64,000 nt of DNA, taken from assembly GCF_016862755.1 (NCBI RefSeq), contig NZ_BONO01000018.1, positions 1 to 64,000 of the forward strand, written 5' to 3'. Both the position numbers and the translations under genes were made by a program. The notes beneath the pieces were generated by a model, which had not been told where the DNA came from, made no database searches, and saw only the letters and a list, made by a program, of their open reading frames with translations. How positions within the stretch are numbered: position 1 is the stretch's first letter; each line of letters opens with the position of its first letter. Below, piece by piece: positions 17,467 through 25,612 of the stretch. The DNA comes from Cellulomonas pakistanensis. GTDB lineage: Bacteria; Actinomycetota; Actinomycetes; Actinomycetales; Cellulomonadaceae.

Positions 17467-17996
17467 GGACGCGCACCGGCCCCGCGTGCTCGGCGGTCCG
17501 CCACCGCCCCGACCGCCGCCACGCCGCCCGCCGCGAGCAGCACGCCGCCCACCAGCGTCACCGTCGCGTAGGCGAGGGCGGTGCCGGCCTCCCCCGCCGC
17601 GAGCAGCCGCTCGGTCTCCAGCGCCAGCGAGCTGAACGTCGTGAACCCGCCGAGCAGGCCGGTGCCGAGCGCCAGGCGCACCCGCTGCACGGCCGGCGTC
17701 TCGGGACCGCGCCGGCCGAGCGCCTCGAGCAGCACACCGAGCAGCAGAGCGCCCGCGAGGTTGGCCGCCAGCGTGCCGACCGGCCAGCCGTGCTGGGCCG
17801 GCAGCGCCTGGGCGAGCCCGTACCGGCCGAGCGACCCGGCGGCGCCGCCGAGCGCGACCAGCAGCGCGAGTCCCGCGCGGTGGTGCGCGGGGCGCGGGTC
17901 GCGGGGCGGGGTGCCGGGCGTGGTCGTGGGGGCCTCCGGGGCGGTGCGCGGACGGGAGCGGGCCGGGCCGGGTCGGCGGGTGCGCGCCGGGGTCAT
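17463..17996 (-). CDS. crcB: Fluoride channel CrcB (first of pair)
   Basis: The 177-residue CrcB/Fluc homologue has GGAAGSLGRYGL, NLAGALLLG and GLLGGFTTFSSLALE. It is longer than the second copy because of a basic, Pro/Thr-rich cytosolic N-terminal extension of about 40 residues. The ATG at 17996 is preceded by GCAGG. It probably pairs with the 125-residue paralogue encoded in overlap downstream. Confidence 0.88.
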   Translation of the reverse strand: MTPARTRRPGPARSRPRTAPEAPTTTPGTPPRDPRPAHHRAGLALLVALGGAAGSLGRYGLAQALPAQHGWPVGTLAANLAGALLLGVLLEALGRRGPETPAVQRVRLALGTGLLGGFTTFSSLALETERLLAAGEAGTALAYATVTLVGGVLLAAGGVAAVGAVADRRARGAGARP

Positions 17997-18048
17997 CCTG
18001 CCGCACGGCCCCGCCGTCCCGCCGCACCGCCGCCGTCGGGCGGGCGGC

Positions 18049-18663
18049 TCAGCCCCCGCGTGCCCGGTACGTCAGCGCCGCGAGCACCCGCGGGCTGACG
18101 TCCGGCCCGCCGACGCCCAGCGCGCGGTAGACCGCCGTGAGGTGGTTCTCCACCGATCGGGGCGACAGCCCGAGCGCACGCCCGACGGCGCCGTTCGACA
18201 GGCCCTGGGCGACGAGCGCGAGCACCGCGCGCCGCGCCGGCGTCAGGGCCGGCAGGTCGTCCCCGGCCGGGGACACCCCGAGCACGACCTGGCCGTCCGC
18301 CGCCGCGACCACCGCCCGGGCGAGCGCGGCCGGGTCGGGGCAGCGCCGCCGGGAGACGTGGCTCCACGACCCCGGCGCCCGGTCGCGGAGCGCCAGCGCG
18401 ACGTCCGCCGCGCCACCGCCGGTCAGCAGCAGCACCGCGAGCTCGGGGTCCCGCTCCTGGAGCAGCAGCCCGAGCTCGACCCCGGTGCCGTCCGCCAGGT
18501 CCTCCTCGACCACCAGCACGTCGACGGTGCGCGGCTCCACGCGGTCGAGCGCCGCGCGGCGGCCCGGCAGGCGGTGCACCACGGTGATCCGGTCGTCCGC
18601 CTCGATCCCCTGGGCGAGCGCGGCGCGCGGCAGCGCCTCGTCGACGACGAGGGCGACCCGCAC
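18049..18663 (-). CDS. Atypical LuxR/NarL-type response regulator
   Basis: The 204-residue protein has an N-terminal receiver-like domain (about 1-125) and a C-terminal LuxR helix-turn-helix (about 140-190, LTPARRAVLALVAQGLSNG and SPRSVENHLTAVYRALGV). The acidic pocket (D8, E9) is present, but the position that aligns with the phospho-accepting Asp is E53 (VDVLVVEEDL). I find no conserved lysine loop either, so control by phosphorylation is doubtful. No histidine kinase is adjacent. The start is uncertain. GTG 18663 has a GGGCGG-like site and fits the domain boundary. GTG 18690 would be leaderless, because TACGGT lies 7 nt before it. It is transcribed divergently from the holin-like gene at 18838. 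Confidence 0.75.
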   Translation of the reverse strand: MRVALVVDEALPRAALAQGIEADDRITVVHRLPGRRAALDRVEPRTVDVLVVEEDLADGTGVELGLLLQERDPELAVLLLTGGGAADVALALRDRAPGSWSHVSRRRCPDPAALARAVVAAADGQVVLGVSPAGDDLPALTPARRAVLALVAQGLSNGAVGRALGLSPRSVENHLTAVYRALGVGGPDVSPRVLAALTYRARGG

Positions 18664-18837
18664 CGTCCGCCCGCCGCCGCCCACGTCCACGCAGCGCACC
18701 GTACGCCGGGTCACCACCACGCAGCCGACCGGCGGTCGGGCCCCCGTGGTGACTAGGGTGGAGCGACTGCTGAGCCCGGACGGGGCCCGGCCGCGACGCG
18801 GCGGCCGGCCCGACCCGGTCGCGACGAGGAGGGCACC

Positions 18838-19293
18838 GTGACGGACGCCGAGGAGCCGCGCCGGAGCCTGTTCGGCCGGTTCGCCGAGCCGCTGGCCGAG
18901 CGCACCCGCGAGCGGATCGAGCAGGTGGAGGACAAGGTCCGCCGGTCCGTCCAGGCCGAGATCGACGCGGCCACCCGAGCGCTGCGCGCCCGGGCCGTCG
19001 AGGCCCGACCCAGCGCGATCGCGTTCGCGGCGGCACTGCTGCTGGCGGTCTTCGGGCTCGCGCTGCTGGTCACCGCCGCGGTCGTCGGGCTGGCGGCGGT
19101 GGTCCCCCTGTGGCTGGCAGCCGTCCTGGTCGGGGTCGTGCTGCTGGGCGCAGCCGCCGGTTCCGCCGCCTGGGGCCGGCGCCGGCTCCCCGAGCGCCCG
19201 CGGCTCGCGCCGCCCGAGCCGGCGCCGGTCCGCGACCCCGACCCCGGTCCCTCCCGCGAGGCCCGACCCTCCGCCGACCCCTGGTCCGGCTGA
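18838..19293 (+). CDS. Phage-holin-superfamily III-like membrane protein
   Basis: The 151-residue protein has a charged, helical N terminus (about 1-55), two membrane helices (about 58-80 and 85-110) and a Pro/Arg/Asp-rich tail. This is the layout of chromosomal holin-superfamily III proteins found next to DUF3618 genes in actinobacteria. It is a membrane protein of unknown function and not evidence of a prophage. GAGGAGGG precedes the GTG start. A TAGGGT box at 18754-18759 may be its -10. Confidence 0.65.
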   Translation: MTDAEEPRRSLFGRFAEPLAERTRERIEQVEDKVRRSVQAEIDAATRALRARAVEARPSAIAFAAALLLAVFGLALLVTAAVVGLAAVVPLWLAAVLVGVVLLGAAAGSAAWGRRRLPERPRLAPPEPAPVRDPDPGPSREARPSADPWSG

Positions 19294-19399
19294 CCACCAC
19301 CCACCCGGCGCGGGCGGCGCGCACGCGCCCCACCTGCGCAGATCACCGAGACGGGCCAGACTGGGGCGGAACGTCCCCCCGTCCACGAAGGAGCACCGG

Positions 19400-19828
19400 A
19401 TGACGACGACATCGGGCAGCGGGTCCGGCCCGGACCAGCAGTCGATCGGCCAGCTCATCAGCCGGCTCAGCGAGCAGGCCGCCCGGCTGGTGCGCGCCGA
19501 GATCGACCTGGCCAAGGCGGAGCTCGCCGAGAAGGCCAAGGCCGCGGGGATCGGGATCGGCCTGCTCGCCGGCGCCGCGTTCTTCGGGTTCTTCACGTTC
19601 GCCGTGCTGATCACCACGGTGATCCTCGCCATCAGCGAGGGCCTCGCTCCCTGGCTCGCGGCGCTGATCGTGCTGGTGGTCCTCGCGATCATCACCGGCG
19701 CTCTCGCGCTGGTCGGCGTGAAGAGCCTGCAGAAGGGCACCCCGCCGACGCCCGAGAAGGCCGTCGCCGGCCTGAAGCAGGACGCCGAGACCGTGCAGAA
19801 GTCCGTCAAGGAGGGTCTGAGCCGATGA
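19400..19828 (+). CDS. Phage_holin_3_6-family membrane protein
   Basis: The 142-residue protein has an amphipathic segment (SRLSEQAARLVRAEIDLAKA), two membrane helices at about 50-75 and 83-110, and a polar C terminus. It matches the Phage_holin_3_6 pattern of actinobacterial chromosomal proteins. Its last codons overlap the DUF3618 start by ATGA. GAAGGAGC provides the ribosome site. The function is unknown, possibly envelope stress or envelope structure. Confidence 0.75.
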   Translation: MTTTSGSGSGPDQQSIGQLISRLSEQAARLVRAEIDLAKAELAEKAKAAGIGIGLLAGAAFFGFFTFAVLITTVILAISEGLAPWLAALIVLVVLAIITGALALVGVKSLQKGTPPTPEKAVAGLKQDAETVQKSVKEGLSR

Positions 19829-20097
19829 GCGACTCCCCCAAGCCGTCGATCACCGCCCTCGAGACCGAGGTCGCGCTCACGCGCGCGGAGCTCGCGGGCA
19901 CCGCCGACGCCCTCGCCGAGCGGCTGAACCCGAAGCGCCAGGTCGCGGACGCCCGCTCGGCCGCGGAGAAGATCTGGCGCGACGCGGTGGGCAGCGACCC
20001 GGCCGCGGACCCGGCGAACCGGAACCGGGCGCGCGGCATCCTCGCGGGCGCCGTCGGCGCCCTCGCCCTCGTGGTGGTGCTGGCCGTCCGGCGCTGA
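19825..20097 (+). CDS. DUF3618 protein
   Basis: The 90-residue product has the DUF3618 N-terminal pattern (ALETEVALTRAELAGTADALAERLNPK), a short linker and a single C-terminal membrane helix ending in RR. It overlaps the holin-like gene by 4 nt, and this pairing is conserved in actinobacteria. The function is unknown. Confidence 0.8.
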   Translation: MSDSPKPSITALETEVALTRAELAGTADALAERLNPKRQVADARSAAEKIWRDAVGSDPAADPANRNRARGILAGAVGALALVVVLAVRR

Positions 20098-20122
20098 GCC
20101 GCTGCTCGGCACGACCAGGGCT

Positions 20123-20153
20123 GAGCCCGTCCGCGACGACGCCGGGCGGGCTC
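20123..20153. terminator. Hairpin between convergent DUF3618 and ogt
   Basis: Arms 20123-20133 and 20143-20153 (GAGCCCGTCCG against CGGGCGGGCTC) pair at 10 of 11 positions around a 9-nt loop, between two convergent stop codons. Confidence 0.5.
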
Positions 20154-20161
20154 GGCCCGTC

Positions 20162-20746
20162 TCAGCCGCGGGCCTCGTGGGCGAGCAGGAGCCGCTTCAC
20201 GTCCAGCCCGAAGTAGTAGCCGCCCAGGGTGCCGCCGCTGCGCAGCACCCGGTGGCAGGGGACGAACGGCGCGACGAGGTTCCGCGCGCACGCCGAGCCC
20301 GCCGCGCGCACGGCGGTCGGGCTGCCCGCGGCGGCGGCGAGCTCGGCGTAGGTGACGGTCGAGCCCGGGGGGACGGCGCGCATCGCGGACCAGGCACGCT
20401 GCTGGAACGGGCCGCCGGGCTGCGCGACCGGGACGACGTCCAGCGCGCCGGGGTCCCCCGCGGCGTACCGCGCGACGGCCCCGACGACGGCGGCGGGGCC
20501 CGCGCCCCGGGTGGCGAGCGCGGCCGGGTCCAGCACCTCGTGACCCCGCACGGCGAGGTCCAGCGGCAGGCGCGCGGCCGTAGCGGCGAGCGAGCCGAAG
20601 CCGGCGGCGCGCACGACGCCGTCGTCGGTGAGCAGCACCGCCAGGTCGCCGGCCGGCGAGGGCAGCACCGCGGCGAGCAGCGGCGCGGCGGGGTCGAGCA
20701 CGGCGGTGTCGAGCACGGCGGCGGCGGGAGCGGCGGTGTCGGTCAT
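20162..20746 (-). CDS. ogt: Methylated-DNA-protein cysteine methyltransferase
   Basis: The 194-residue protein removes alkyl groups from O6-alkylguanine to its own cysteine. The C-terminal domain has GPFQQRAWSAMRAVPPGSTVTY, ACARNLVAPFVPCHRVL (acceptor Cys in PCHRV) and GGTLGGYYFGLDVKRLLLAHE. The N-terminal third is a divergent, Ala-rich methyltransferase N domain. ATG 20746 was chosen because AGGATGG lies just upstream; the open frame extends 23 residues further with no family similarity. It lies downstream of bldC on the same strand. Confidence 0.9.
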   Translation of the reverse strand: MTDTAAPAAAVLDTAVLDPAAPLLAAVLPSPAGDLAVLLTDDGVVRAAGFGSLAATAARLPLDLAVRGHEVLDPAALATRGAGPAAVVGAVARYAAGDPGALDVVPVAQPGGPFQQRAWSAMRAVPPGSTVTYAELAAAAGSPTAVRAAGSACARNLVAPFVPCHRVLRSGGTLGGYYFGLDVKRLLLAHEARG

Positions 20747-20889
20747 GGCACCATCCTGCGCCCTCGCGGCGGCCGTCGACCGGCGGTGGTCGGACATCGC
20801 AGCGCGGCGCACCACGCGCGTGTCGGGGCCGGAGCCGCCGTCGACCGGGGCCGCGACGGGCCCCGGCGACCCGTCACCGCGCGGTGGCG

Positions 20890-21099
20890 TCAGACGTCGT
20901 CGCCGCGCTGCCCCGGCACGCCGCCGAGCAGCTCGCGGACCTCGGTCTCGCGGTACCGGCGGTGGCCGCCGAGCGTGCGGATCGACGACAGCTTGCCGGA
21001 CTTGGCCCAGCGGGTGACCGTCTTCGGGTCGACGCGGAACAGGCTCGCGACCTCGGACGGGGTCAGCAGGATCTCGTTCTCGGTGTGGGGGGCAGTCAC
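20890..21099 (-). CDS. bldC: Developmental regulator BldC (MerR-like HTH)
   Basis: The 69-residue protein is nearly identical over its core to Streptomyces BldC: LLTPSEVASLFRVDPKTVTR, then WAKSGKLSSIRTLGGHRRYRE. BldC binds DNA as head-to-tail oligomers on direct repeats and controls developmental and physiological genes in Streptomyces. GTG 21099 follows CCGGAGGTCTGAC and gives the usual length. The 734-bp divergent gap upstream suggests complex control. Confidence 0.93.
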   Translation of the reverse strand: MTAPHTENEILLTPSEVASLFRVDPKTVTRWAKSGKLSSIRTLGGHRRYRETEVRELLGGVPGQRGDDV

Positions 21100-21284
21100 G
21101 TCAGACCTCCGGGTGCCCTCGTCGTGACGGCCGGCCGGGCGACCCGCCGTCGTGGCAGAAATCTTGGTCGTCGGTGCCGGCGGCCCGCTCGGGCCGTGCT
21201 GATCCGGCATCGGTGACGTCATCGCGCTCGACCCCCCTCGCGGCCCCCACCGTGACGACCTTGTCACGATCGACTGTCCGACAA

Positions 21285-21312
21285 CTAGTACCAACGTCCC
21301 ATTCCGGGACAA
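21285..21312 (-). promoter_or_regulatory. Possible bldC promoter
   Basis: On the minus strand TTGTCC (21312-21307) and TACTAG (21290-21285) are separated by 16 nt. A transcript from here would have a 5' leader of about 180 nt. The inverted repeat GTCCC-N5-GGGAC lies across the spacer and the -35 box. Confidence 0.35.
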
Positions 21313-21456
21313 GTGGTAACTATGAGGACACTCTAGGTCGTTCCGGGCGTGACTGCCCGTCGAGCGGCTCGCCCGAACGGGCGGTACCAGCGGCGACGCG
21401 CCTCACCCGCACGGGTGGGTGACGCCGGCGACCGCACCCGCGGCAACGCCCGGACC

Positions 21457-21479
21457 GGGACGTTTGTCCCAGTTTGTCC
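21457..21479. repeat. Inverted and direct repeats of GTCC motifs
   Basis: GGGAC-GTTT-GTCCC at 21457-21470 is followed by a second GTTTGTCC. The two GTTTGTCC copies (21462-21469 and 21472-21479) are exactly 10 bp apart, about one helical turn. The spacing is reminiscent of BldC-type direct-repeat operators, but the link is speculative. Confidence 0.35.
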
Positions 21480-21833
21480 GTCGCCGCCGGAGCCCCACCC
21501 GTCGTCCTCGACCCATGCTCCCGGCCGCGTCCACGCCCCCGCCAGTGGCAAAGATCACATTCGCCCGGGTCGAGCACCCCGGACCTCGGTCCCGGAAGCC
21601 GTCCCGAACGGGGAGCGCCCGTCGGGGCACGTCGCGACGCGTGCGGCCCGCCCGGTCCCGCCGGGGCGCGGCGCGCCACGGACGGCGCCGGGCGTGCGAG
21701 TCACTCCCCCGGCGAGTGGTCGGAATGCCGGGAGACCATGTAGCGTTGCGTCACGAACAGACTATTCAGCATCCCGGGGCCGCACGTGTGAGCACGGAGC
21801 CGCCCCGCTTCCACGTTAGAGGGGGTCGATGCC

Positions 21834-22025
21834 ATGGGGCGCGGCCGTCAGAAGGCTAAGCAGACGAAGGTGGCTCGGGAGCTGAAGTACTTCAGCCCGG
21901 ACACCAACTACCGGGCGCTGGAGCAGGAGCTCACCGGCCACCGGAACGACCTCGTCACCGACAGCCGACAGGACTCCGACGACGAGGGTGACGACTACCC
22001 CCCTCGCTGGGCGGACGAGCGCTGA
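21834..22025 (+). CDS. DUF3073 small protein
   Basis: The 63-residue protein (MGRGRQKAKQTKVARELKYF, then an Asp-rich C terminus and PPRWADE) is the conserved actinobacterial DUF3073 family. It has a basic N terminus and an acidic C terminus and no membrane segment. The function is unknown. AGAGGGGG lies upstream of the ATG. Confidence 0.9.
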   Translation: MGRGRQKAKQTKVARELKYFSPDTNYRALEQELTGHRNDLVTDSRQDSDDEGDDYPPRWADER

Positions 22026-22369
22026 ATACCCGGGCCGGCAGCCGCCTCGCGTGGCACCGGCCCCGCCGCTGACGCGCAGCGGCCACCAGCACCACGAGCC
22101 GGGCCTCCCGCGCACCGTCCCCGACGGCCGCCGGGCGGGCCCGGCTCGTGCGCTGCCCCTGCCCCTCGGGTCGCGGCCGCCGGGTTGATTGCCCGGCCTG
22201 CCCGGCCCCGACCGGCCCCGCCCGGCCCGCCCGCGCCCCGGTCCGTGCGTACCCCGGCCCACGCGCGCCGGGGTCCCGCCGACCCGGGCCGACGGGTGTC
22301 CCGGCCGTCGCGCTCTCGGGCGACCCCGCCGCCCGGCGGGGCGCGCCGTCGGCCCGGGTGCGGTCCCGC
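22026..22369. other. GC-rich convergent gap, no gene seen
   Basis: This 344-bp gap between the stop codons of DUF3073 and purM is dominated by CCGGCC/GGCCCG runs. Apart from the hairpin at 22324-22341, I see nothing I can support in it. Confidence 0.5.
22324..22341 (-). terminator. Hairpin downstream of purM
   Basis: CCCCGCC (22324-22330) and GGCGGGG (22335-22341) form a stem with a 4-nt loop, 29 nt beyond the purM stop codon. Confidence 0.45.
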
Positions 22370-23485
22370 TCAGGCCGTGCGGTACTCCCCGCTGAGCCGG
22401 ACGGCGCCGCCCTGCACGCCCTTCGTGCCGGCGACCAGGTCCGGCCCGCCCTCCGCGTCCGCGGCGGTCAGGTCCCGCACCTCGCCGAGCCGCCAGGCCG
22501 TGAGCCCGAGCTCGGCCGCGTGCCGCTCGACGGCGTCCGCGCCGGCCGGGTCGACGATCGCGACCATGCCGACGCCCAGGTTGAGCGTGCGTTCGAGGTC
22601 CGTCCAGGGCACCGCGCCGGCGGCCTGCACCAGCGAGAACACCGGCGGCAGCGTCCACGACCCGCGCGGGACGTCCGCGACCAGGCCGGCCGGCAGCACG
22701 CGCGCGACGTTCGCGGCGAGCCCGCCGCCGGTGACGTGGCTGAACGCGTGCACCGCGCCGCCGGCGCGCTGGACCAGCGCGAGGCAGTCGGACGCGTAGA
22801 CGCGGGTCGGCTCGAGCAGCTCCTCGCCGAGGGTGCGCCCGAGCTCGGGCACGTGCCGGTCGAGCGACCAGCCCGCGTGCGCGACGACCCGGCGGACCAG
22901 CGAGTAGCCGTTGGAGTGCAGGCCGGACGACCCGAGCGCGACCAGCACGTCGCCGGCGCGGACCCGCTCCGGGCCCAGCAGGGCGTCGGCCTCGACCACG
23001 CCGGTCGCGGCGCCTGCGACGTCGTACTCGTCCGGGCCCAGCAGGCCGGGGTGCTCCGCGGTCTCGCCGCCCACCAGCGCGGTGCCGGCGACCGAGCAGG
23101 CCGCCGCGATGCCCCGCACCACGTCCGCGATCCGCTCCGGGACGACCCGGCCGCACGCGATGTAGTCCGTCATGAACAGCGGCCTCGCGCCCACCACGAC
23201 GATGTCGTCGACGACCATGCCGACCAGGTCGAACCCGATGGTGTCGTGCACGTCCAGGGCCTGCGCGATCGCGACCTTGGTGCCGACGCCGTCGGTGGAG
23301 GTGGCGAGCAGCGGGCGGCGGTAGCCCACCAGCGCCGACGCGTCGAACAGCCCGGCGAACCCGCCGACCCCGCCCAGCACCTGCGGCCCGTGCGTCGCGC
23401 GCACGGCGTCCTTCATCAGCTCGACGGCCTTGTCGCCGGCCTCGGTGTCGACGCCGGCGGCGGCGTAGGTGATGCCCTCGGTCAC
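22370..23485 (-). CDS. purM: Phosphoribosylformylglycinamidine cyclo-ligase
   Basis: The 371-residue enzyme closes the imidazole ring of AIR in de novo purine synthesis, using ATP. The glycine-rich start ITYAAAGVDTEAGDKAVELM, the nucleotide-binding STDGVGTK, and GGETAEHPG and SSGLHSNGYSLVR are diagnostic. The GTG start overlaps the purF stop codon (GTGA), so the two genes are translationally coupled. Confidence 0.96.
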   Translation of the reverse strand: MTEGITYAAAGVDTEAGDKAVELMKDAVRATHGPQVLGGVGGFAGLFDASALVGYRRPLLATSTDGVGTKVAIAQALDVHDTIGFDLVGMVVDDIVVVGARPLFMTDYIACGRVVPERIADVVRGIAAACSVAGTALVGGETAEHPGLLGPDEYDVAGAATGVVEADALLGPERVRAGDVLVALGSSGLHSNGYSLVRRVVAHAGWSLDRHVPELGRTLGEELLEPTRVYASDCLALVQRAGGAVHAFSHVTGGGLAANVARVLPAGLVADVPRGSWTLPPVFSLVQAAGAVPWTDLERTLNLGVGMVAIVDPAGADAVERHAAELGLTAWRLGEVRDLTAADAEGGPDLVAGTKGVQGGAVRLSGEYRTA

Positions 23486-25050
23486 GGGTGCTCCAGCGCG
23501 TTCGAGCCACCCGTGCCCGGCACGAGGGTGGCGAGCTTGTCCTCCGGTGCGCCGAGCGGCAGCTCGTTCTGCTCCAGCAGGTGCTTGCCGAGCCGGTCCT
23601 GGGACGGCAGCTCGATGGGGTACTTCCCGGAGAAGCACGCGGTGCACAGCTGCGCCGCGGGCTGCTCGGTGGCGGCGATCATGCCGTCCATGGAGATGTA
23701 GCCGAGCGAGTCCGCGCCCAGGGAGGACCCGATCTCCTCGACGGCCAGGCCGTTCGCGATCAGCTCGGCGCGGGACGCGAAGTCGATGCCGTAGAAGCAC
23801 GGCCACTTCACCGGCGGGCTGCTGATCCGCACGTGCACCTCGGCGGCGCCCGCCTCGCGGAGCATCCGGATCAGCGCGCGCTGGGTGTTGCCTCGCACGA
23901 TCGAGTCGTCGACGACGACCAGCCGCTTGCCGCGGATGACCTCGCGCAGCGGGTTGAGCTTGAGGCGGATGCCGAGCTGGCGCAGCGTCTGCGACGGCTG
24001 GATGAACGTCCGCCCGACGTACGCGTTCTTGGTCAGGCCCTGCCCGAACGGGATGCCGGACGCCTGCGCGTAGCCGACCGCCGCGGGCGTGCCGGACTCC
24101 GGCACGGGGATGACCAGGTCGGCCTCGACCGGGTGCTCCTTCGCGAGCCGGCGGCCCATCTCGACGCGCGCGGCGTGCACGGAGCGGCCGGCGATCGTCG
24201 TGTCCGGCCGGGCCAGGTACACGTACTCGAACACGCAGCCCGCGCGCTGCTGCTTCTCGGTGAACCGCTGGGTGCGCAGGCCGTCGGCGTCGATCGCGAC
24301 GAGCTCGCCCGGCTCGATCTCCCGGACGAACGACGCGCCCACGATGTCGAGCGCCGGCGTCTCCGAGGCGACGACCCAGCCGCGCTCCAGCCGGCCGAGC
24401 ACCAGCGGGCGGACGCCCTGCGGGTCACGAGCCGCGTACAGGGTGTGCTCGTCCATCCACACCAGGCTGAAGGCGCCGCGCAGCCGCGGGAGCACCTCCA
24501 TCGCCGTGGCCTCGAGCGTGTGGTCCTGGTCGCCGGCGAACAGCGCCGTCACCAGCGCGGTGTCGGTGGTGTTGCCGCGCGCGAGCTCGCCGCGCCGCTG
24601 CGCGCCGTACCGCTCCGCCACCAGGTCGACCAGCTCGGCCGTGTTGGTGAGGTTGCCGTTGTGCGCGAGGGCGACCGTGCCGGCGGCCGTCGCGCCGAGC
24701 GTCGGCTGCGCGTTCTCCCACGTGCTGCCGCCGGTCGTCGAGTAGCGCGCGTGCCCGACCGCGATGTGGCCGTGCAGGGCGTTGAGCGCGGTCTCGTCGA
24801 AGACCTGGGACACGAGCCCCATGTCCTTGTAGACCAGCAGCTGCTCGCCGTTCGACGTCGCGATGCCGGCGGACTCCTGCCCGCGGTGCTGCAGGGCGTA
24901 GAGGCCGAAGTAGGTGAGCTTCGCGACCTCCTCGCCGGGAGCCCAGACCCCGAAGACGCCGCATGCGTCCTGGGGTCCCTTCTCGTTCGGCAGGAGGTCG
25001 TGGTTGAGCAGTCCGTCTCCGCGGGGGGCCACGACTCCATGGTGACACAT
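23482..25050 (-). CDS. purF: Amidophosphoribosyltransferase
   Basis: The enzyme makes 5-phosphoribosylamine from PRPP and glutamine, the first committed step of purine synthesis. After a short propeptide (DLLPNEKGPQDA) comes the N-terminal nucleophile Cys (C30 from ATG 25050) in ACGVFGVW. The PRPP loop VVVDDSIVRGNT and LCTACFSGKYP, a ligand segment of the Bacillus-type Fe-S form, are present. The start is uncertain. ATG 25050 lacks a good ribosome site, while GTG 25032 gives VAPRGDGLLNHDLLP, close to the usual family start. purM follows with a 4-nt overlap. Confidence 0.95.
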   Translation of the reverse strand: MCHHGVVAPRGDGLLNHDLLPNEKGPQDACGVFGVWAPGEEVAKLTYFGLYALQHRGQESAGIATSNGEQLLVYKDMGLVSQVFDETALNALHGHIAVGHARYSTTGGSTWENAQPTLGATAAGTVALAHNGNLTNTAELVDLVAERYGAQRRGELARGNTTDTALVTALFAGDQDHTLEATAMEVLPRLRGAFSLVWMDEHTLYAARDPQGVRPLVLGRLERGWVVASETPALDIVGASFVREIEPGELVAIDADGLRTQRFTEKQQRAGCVFEYVYLARPDTTIAGRSVHAARVEMGRRLAKEHPVEADLVIPVPESGTPAAVGYAQASGIPFGQGLTKNAYVGRTFIQPSQTLRQLGIRLKLNPLREVIRGKRLVVVDDSIVRGNTQRALIRMLREAGAAEVHVRISSPPVKWPCFYGIDFASRAELIANGLAVEEIGSSLGADSLGYISMDGMIAATEQPAAQLCTACFSGKYPIELPSQDRLGKHLLEQNELPLGAPEDKLATLVPGTGGSNALEHP

Positions 25051-25091
25051 GCCACGCGACGCGCCGTCCGGCGGACCGGGCGGCGGAGGGG

Positions 25092-25541
25092 TCAGCGGCG
25101 GCTGCGCCGGTCCGCGAGCAGCGCGGCGCCCGCGCCGGCGAACCCGCCCACGACCGCGCCGATCAGCGCCGAGATCGCCCGCGCCCCGCCCTGGCCGCCG
25201 AGCACGCTGATGAACGCCTGCGGGTCGGAGCCGGCGAGGCCGCTCGACGGGCTCGCGAGCAGCGCCGCCACGAGGCCCACCAGGCCGCCGAGCAGGACGC
25301 CGGCGGTGATGAACGCGCCGATCTTCGGGGCGCGGCGGACGCGAGCGGGCTCGGCGACGCTCGCGAGGGTCGCCTCGTCGGGGACCGGGCGCTCGGCAGG
25401 CGCGTCGGGAGCCGCGGGGACCGCGGGCGCGTCGGGCACCTCGCGCGCCGCGTCCTGCGGCGCGGCCGCGCGCCCGTCCGGGGCGGGGGCGTCGGCGCCC
25501 CGCTCGTCGTCGGGTCGCCCGGGTTCGGTCGTGTCGGCCAC
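25092..25541 (-). CDS. Small membrane protein, unknown function
   Basis: The 149-residue product has a Pro/Ala/Asp-rich cytosolic half (1-70) and two hydrophobic helices at about 75-95 and 118-142 (ALIGAVVGGFAGAGAALLAD). I do not recognise a family. GTG 25541 has TAGGAT 6 nt upstream and no ribosome site, so a leaderless transcript is likely. It lies 41 nt upstream of purF on the same strand and may be co-transcribed with purF-purM. Confidence 0.65.
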   Translation of the reverse strand: MADTTEPGRPDDERGADAPAPDGRAAAPQDAAREVPDAPAVPAAPDAPAERPVPDEATLASVAEPARVRRAPKIGAFITAGVLLGGLVGLVAALLASPSSGLAGSDPQAFISVLGGQGGARAISALIGAVVGGFAGAGAALLADRRSRR

Positions 25542-25547
25542 CCGCAG

Positions 25548-25553
25548 ATCCTA
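25548..25553 (-). promoter_or_regulatory. -10-like TAGGAT, leaderless
   Basis: On the minus strand TAGGAT lies 6 nt before the GTG at 25541. It is paired with the plus-strand box at 25600-25605 in a 71-bp divergent gap. Confidence 0.45.
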
Positions 25554-25599
25554 GGTCGTCCCGCACGACCGCCCCGCACGAGCACCGCGCACGACCGCC

Positions 25600-25605
25600 T
25601 AGGCT
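25600..25605 (+). promoter_or_regulatory. -10-like TAGGCT, leaderless
   Basis: TAGGCT lies 7 nt before the ATG at 25613. No ribosome site lies between them. Confidence 0.5.
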
Positions 25606-25612
25606 CGGGGCG

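Larger units (their letters stand above)
21100..21833. other. Long divergent promoter region between bldC and DUF3073
   Basis: This 734-bp gap has no convincing gene. It is less GC-extreme than its surroundings and holds a possible bldC promoter (21285-21312), a GTCCC-N5-GGGAC inverted repeat (21296-21310), a GGGAC-N4-GTCCC inverted repeat (21457-21470) and a direct repeat of GTTTGTCC. The stretch next to DUF3073 (about 21720-21800) is comparatively AT-rich and probably holds its promoter. Confidence 0.6.

Noticed and set aside
17997-18048. Fluoride riboswitch upstream of the crcB pair
   Set aside because: The short GC-rich sequence lacks the conserved fluoride-aptamer core; nothing resembling its pseudoknot was found.
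18838-20097. Prophage remnant based on holin-like proteins
   Set aside because: Holin-like proteins with DUF3618 are a common chromosomal set in actinobacteria; no lysin, integrase, capsid or attachment site is nearby.
22026-22369. Small gene in the gap between DUF3073 and purM
   Set aside because: Open frames there are Pro/Arg/Gly-only translations of GC runs without ribosome sites; only a hairpin is supported.
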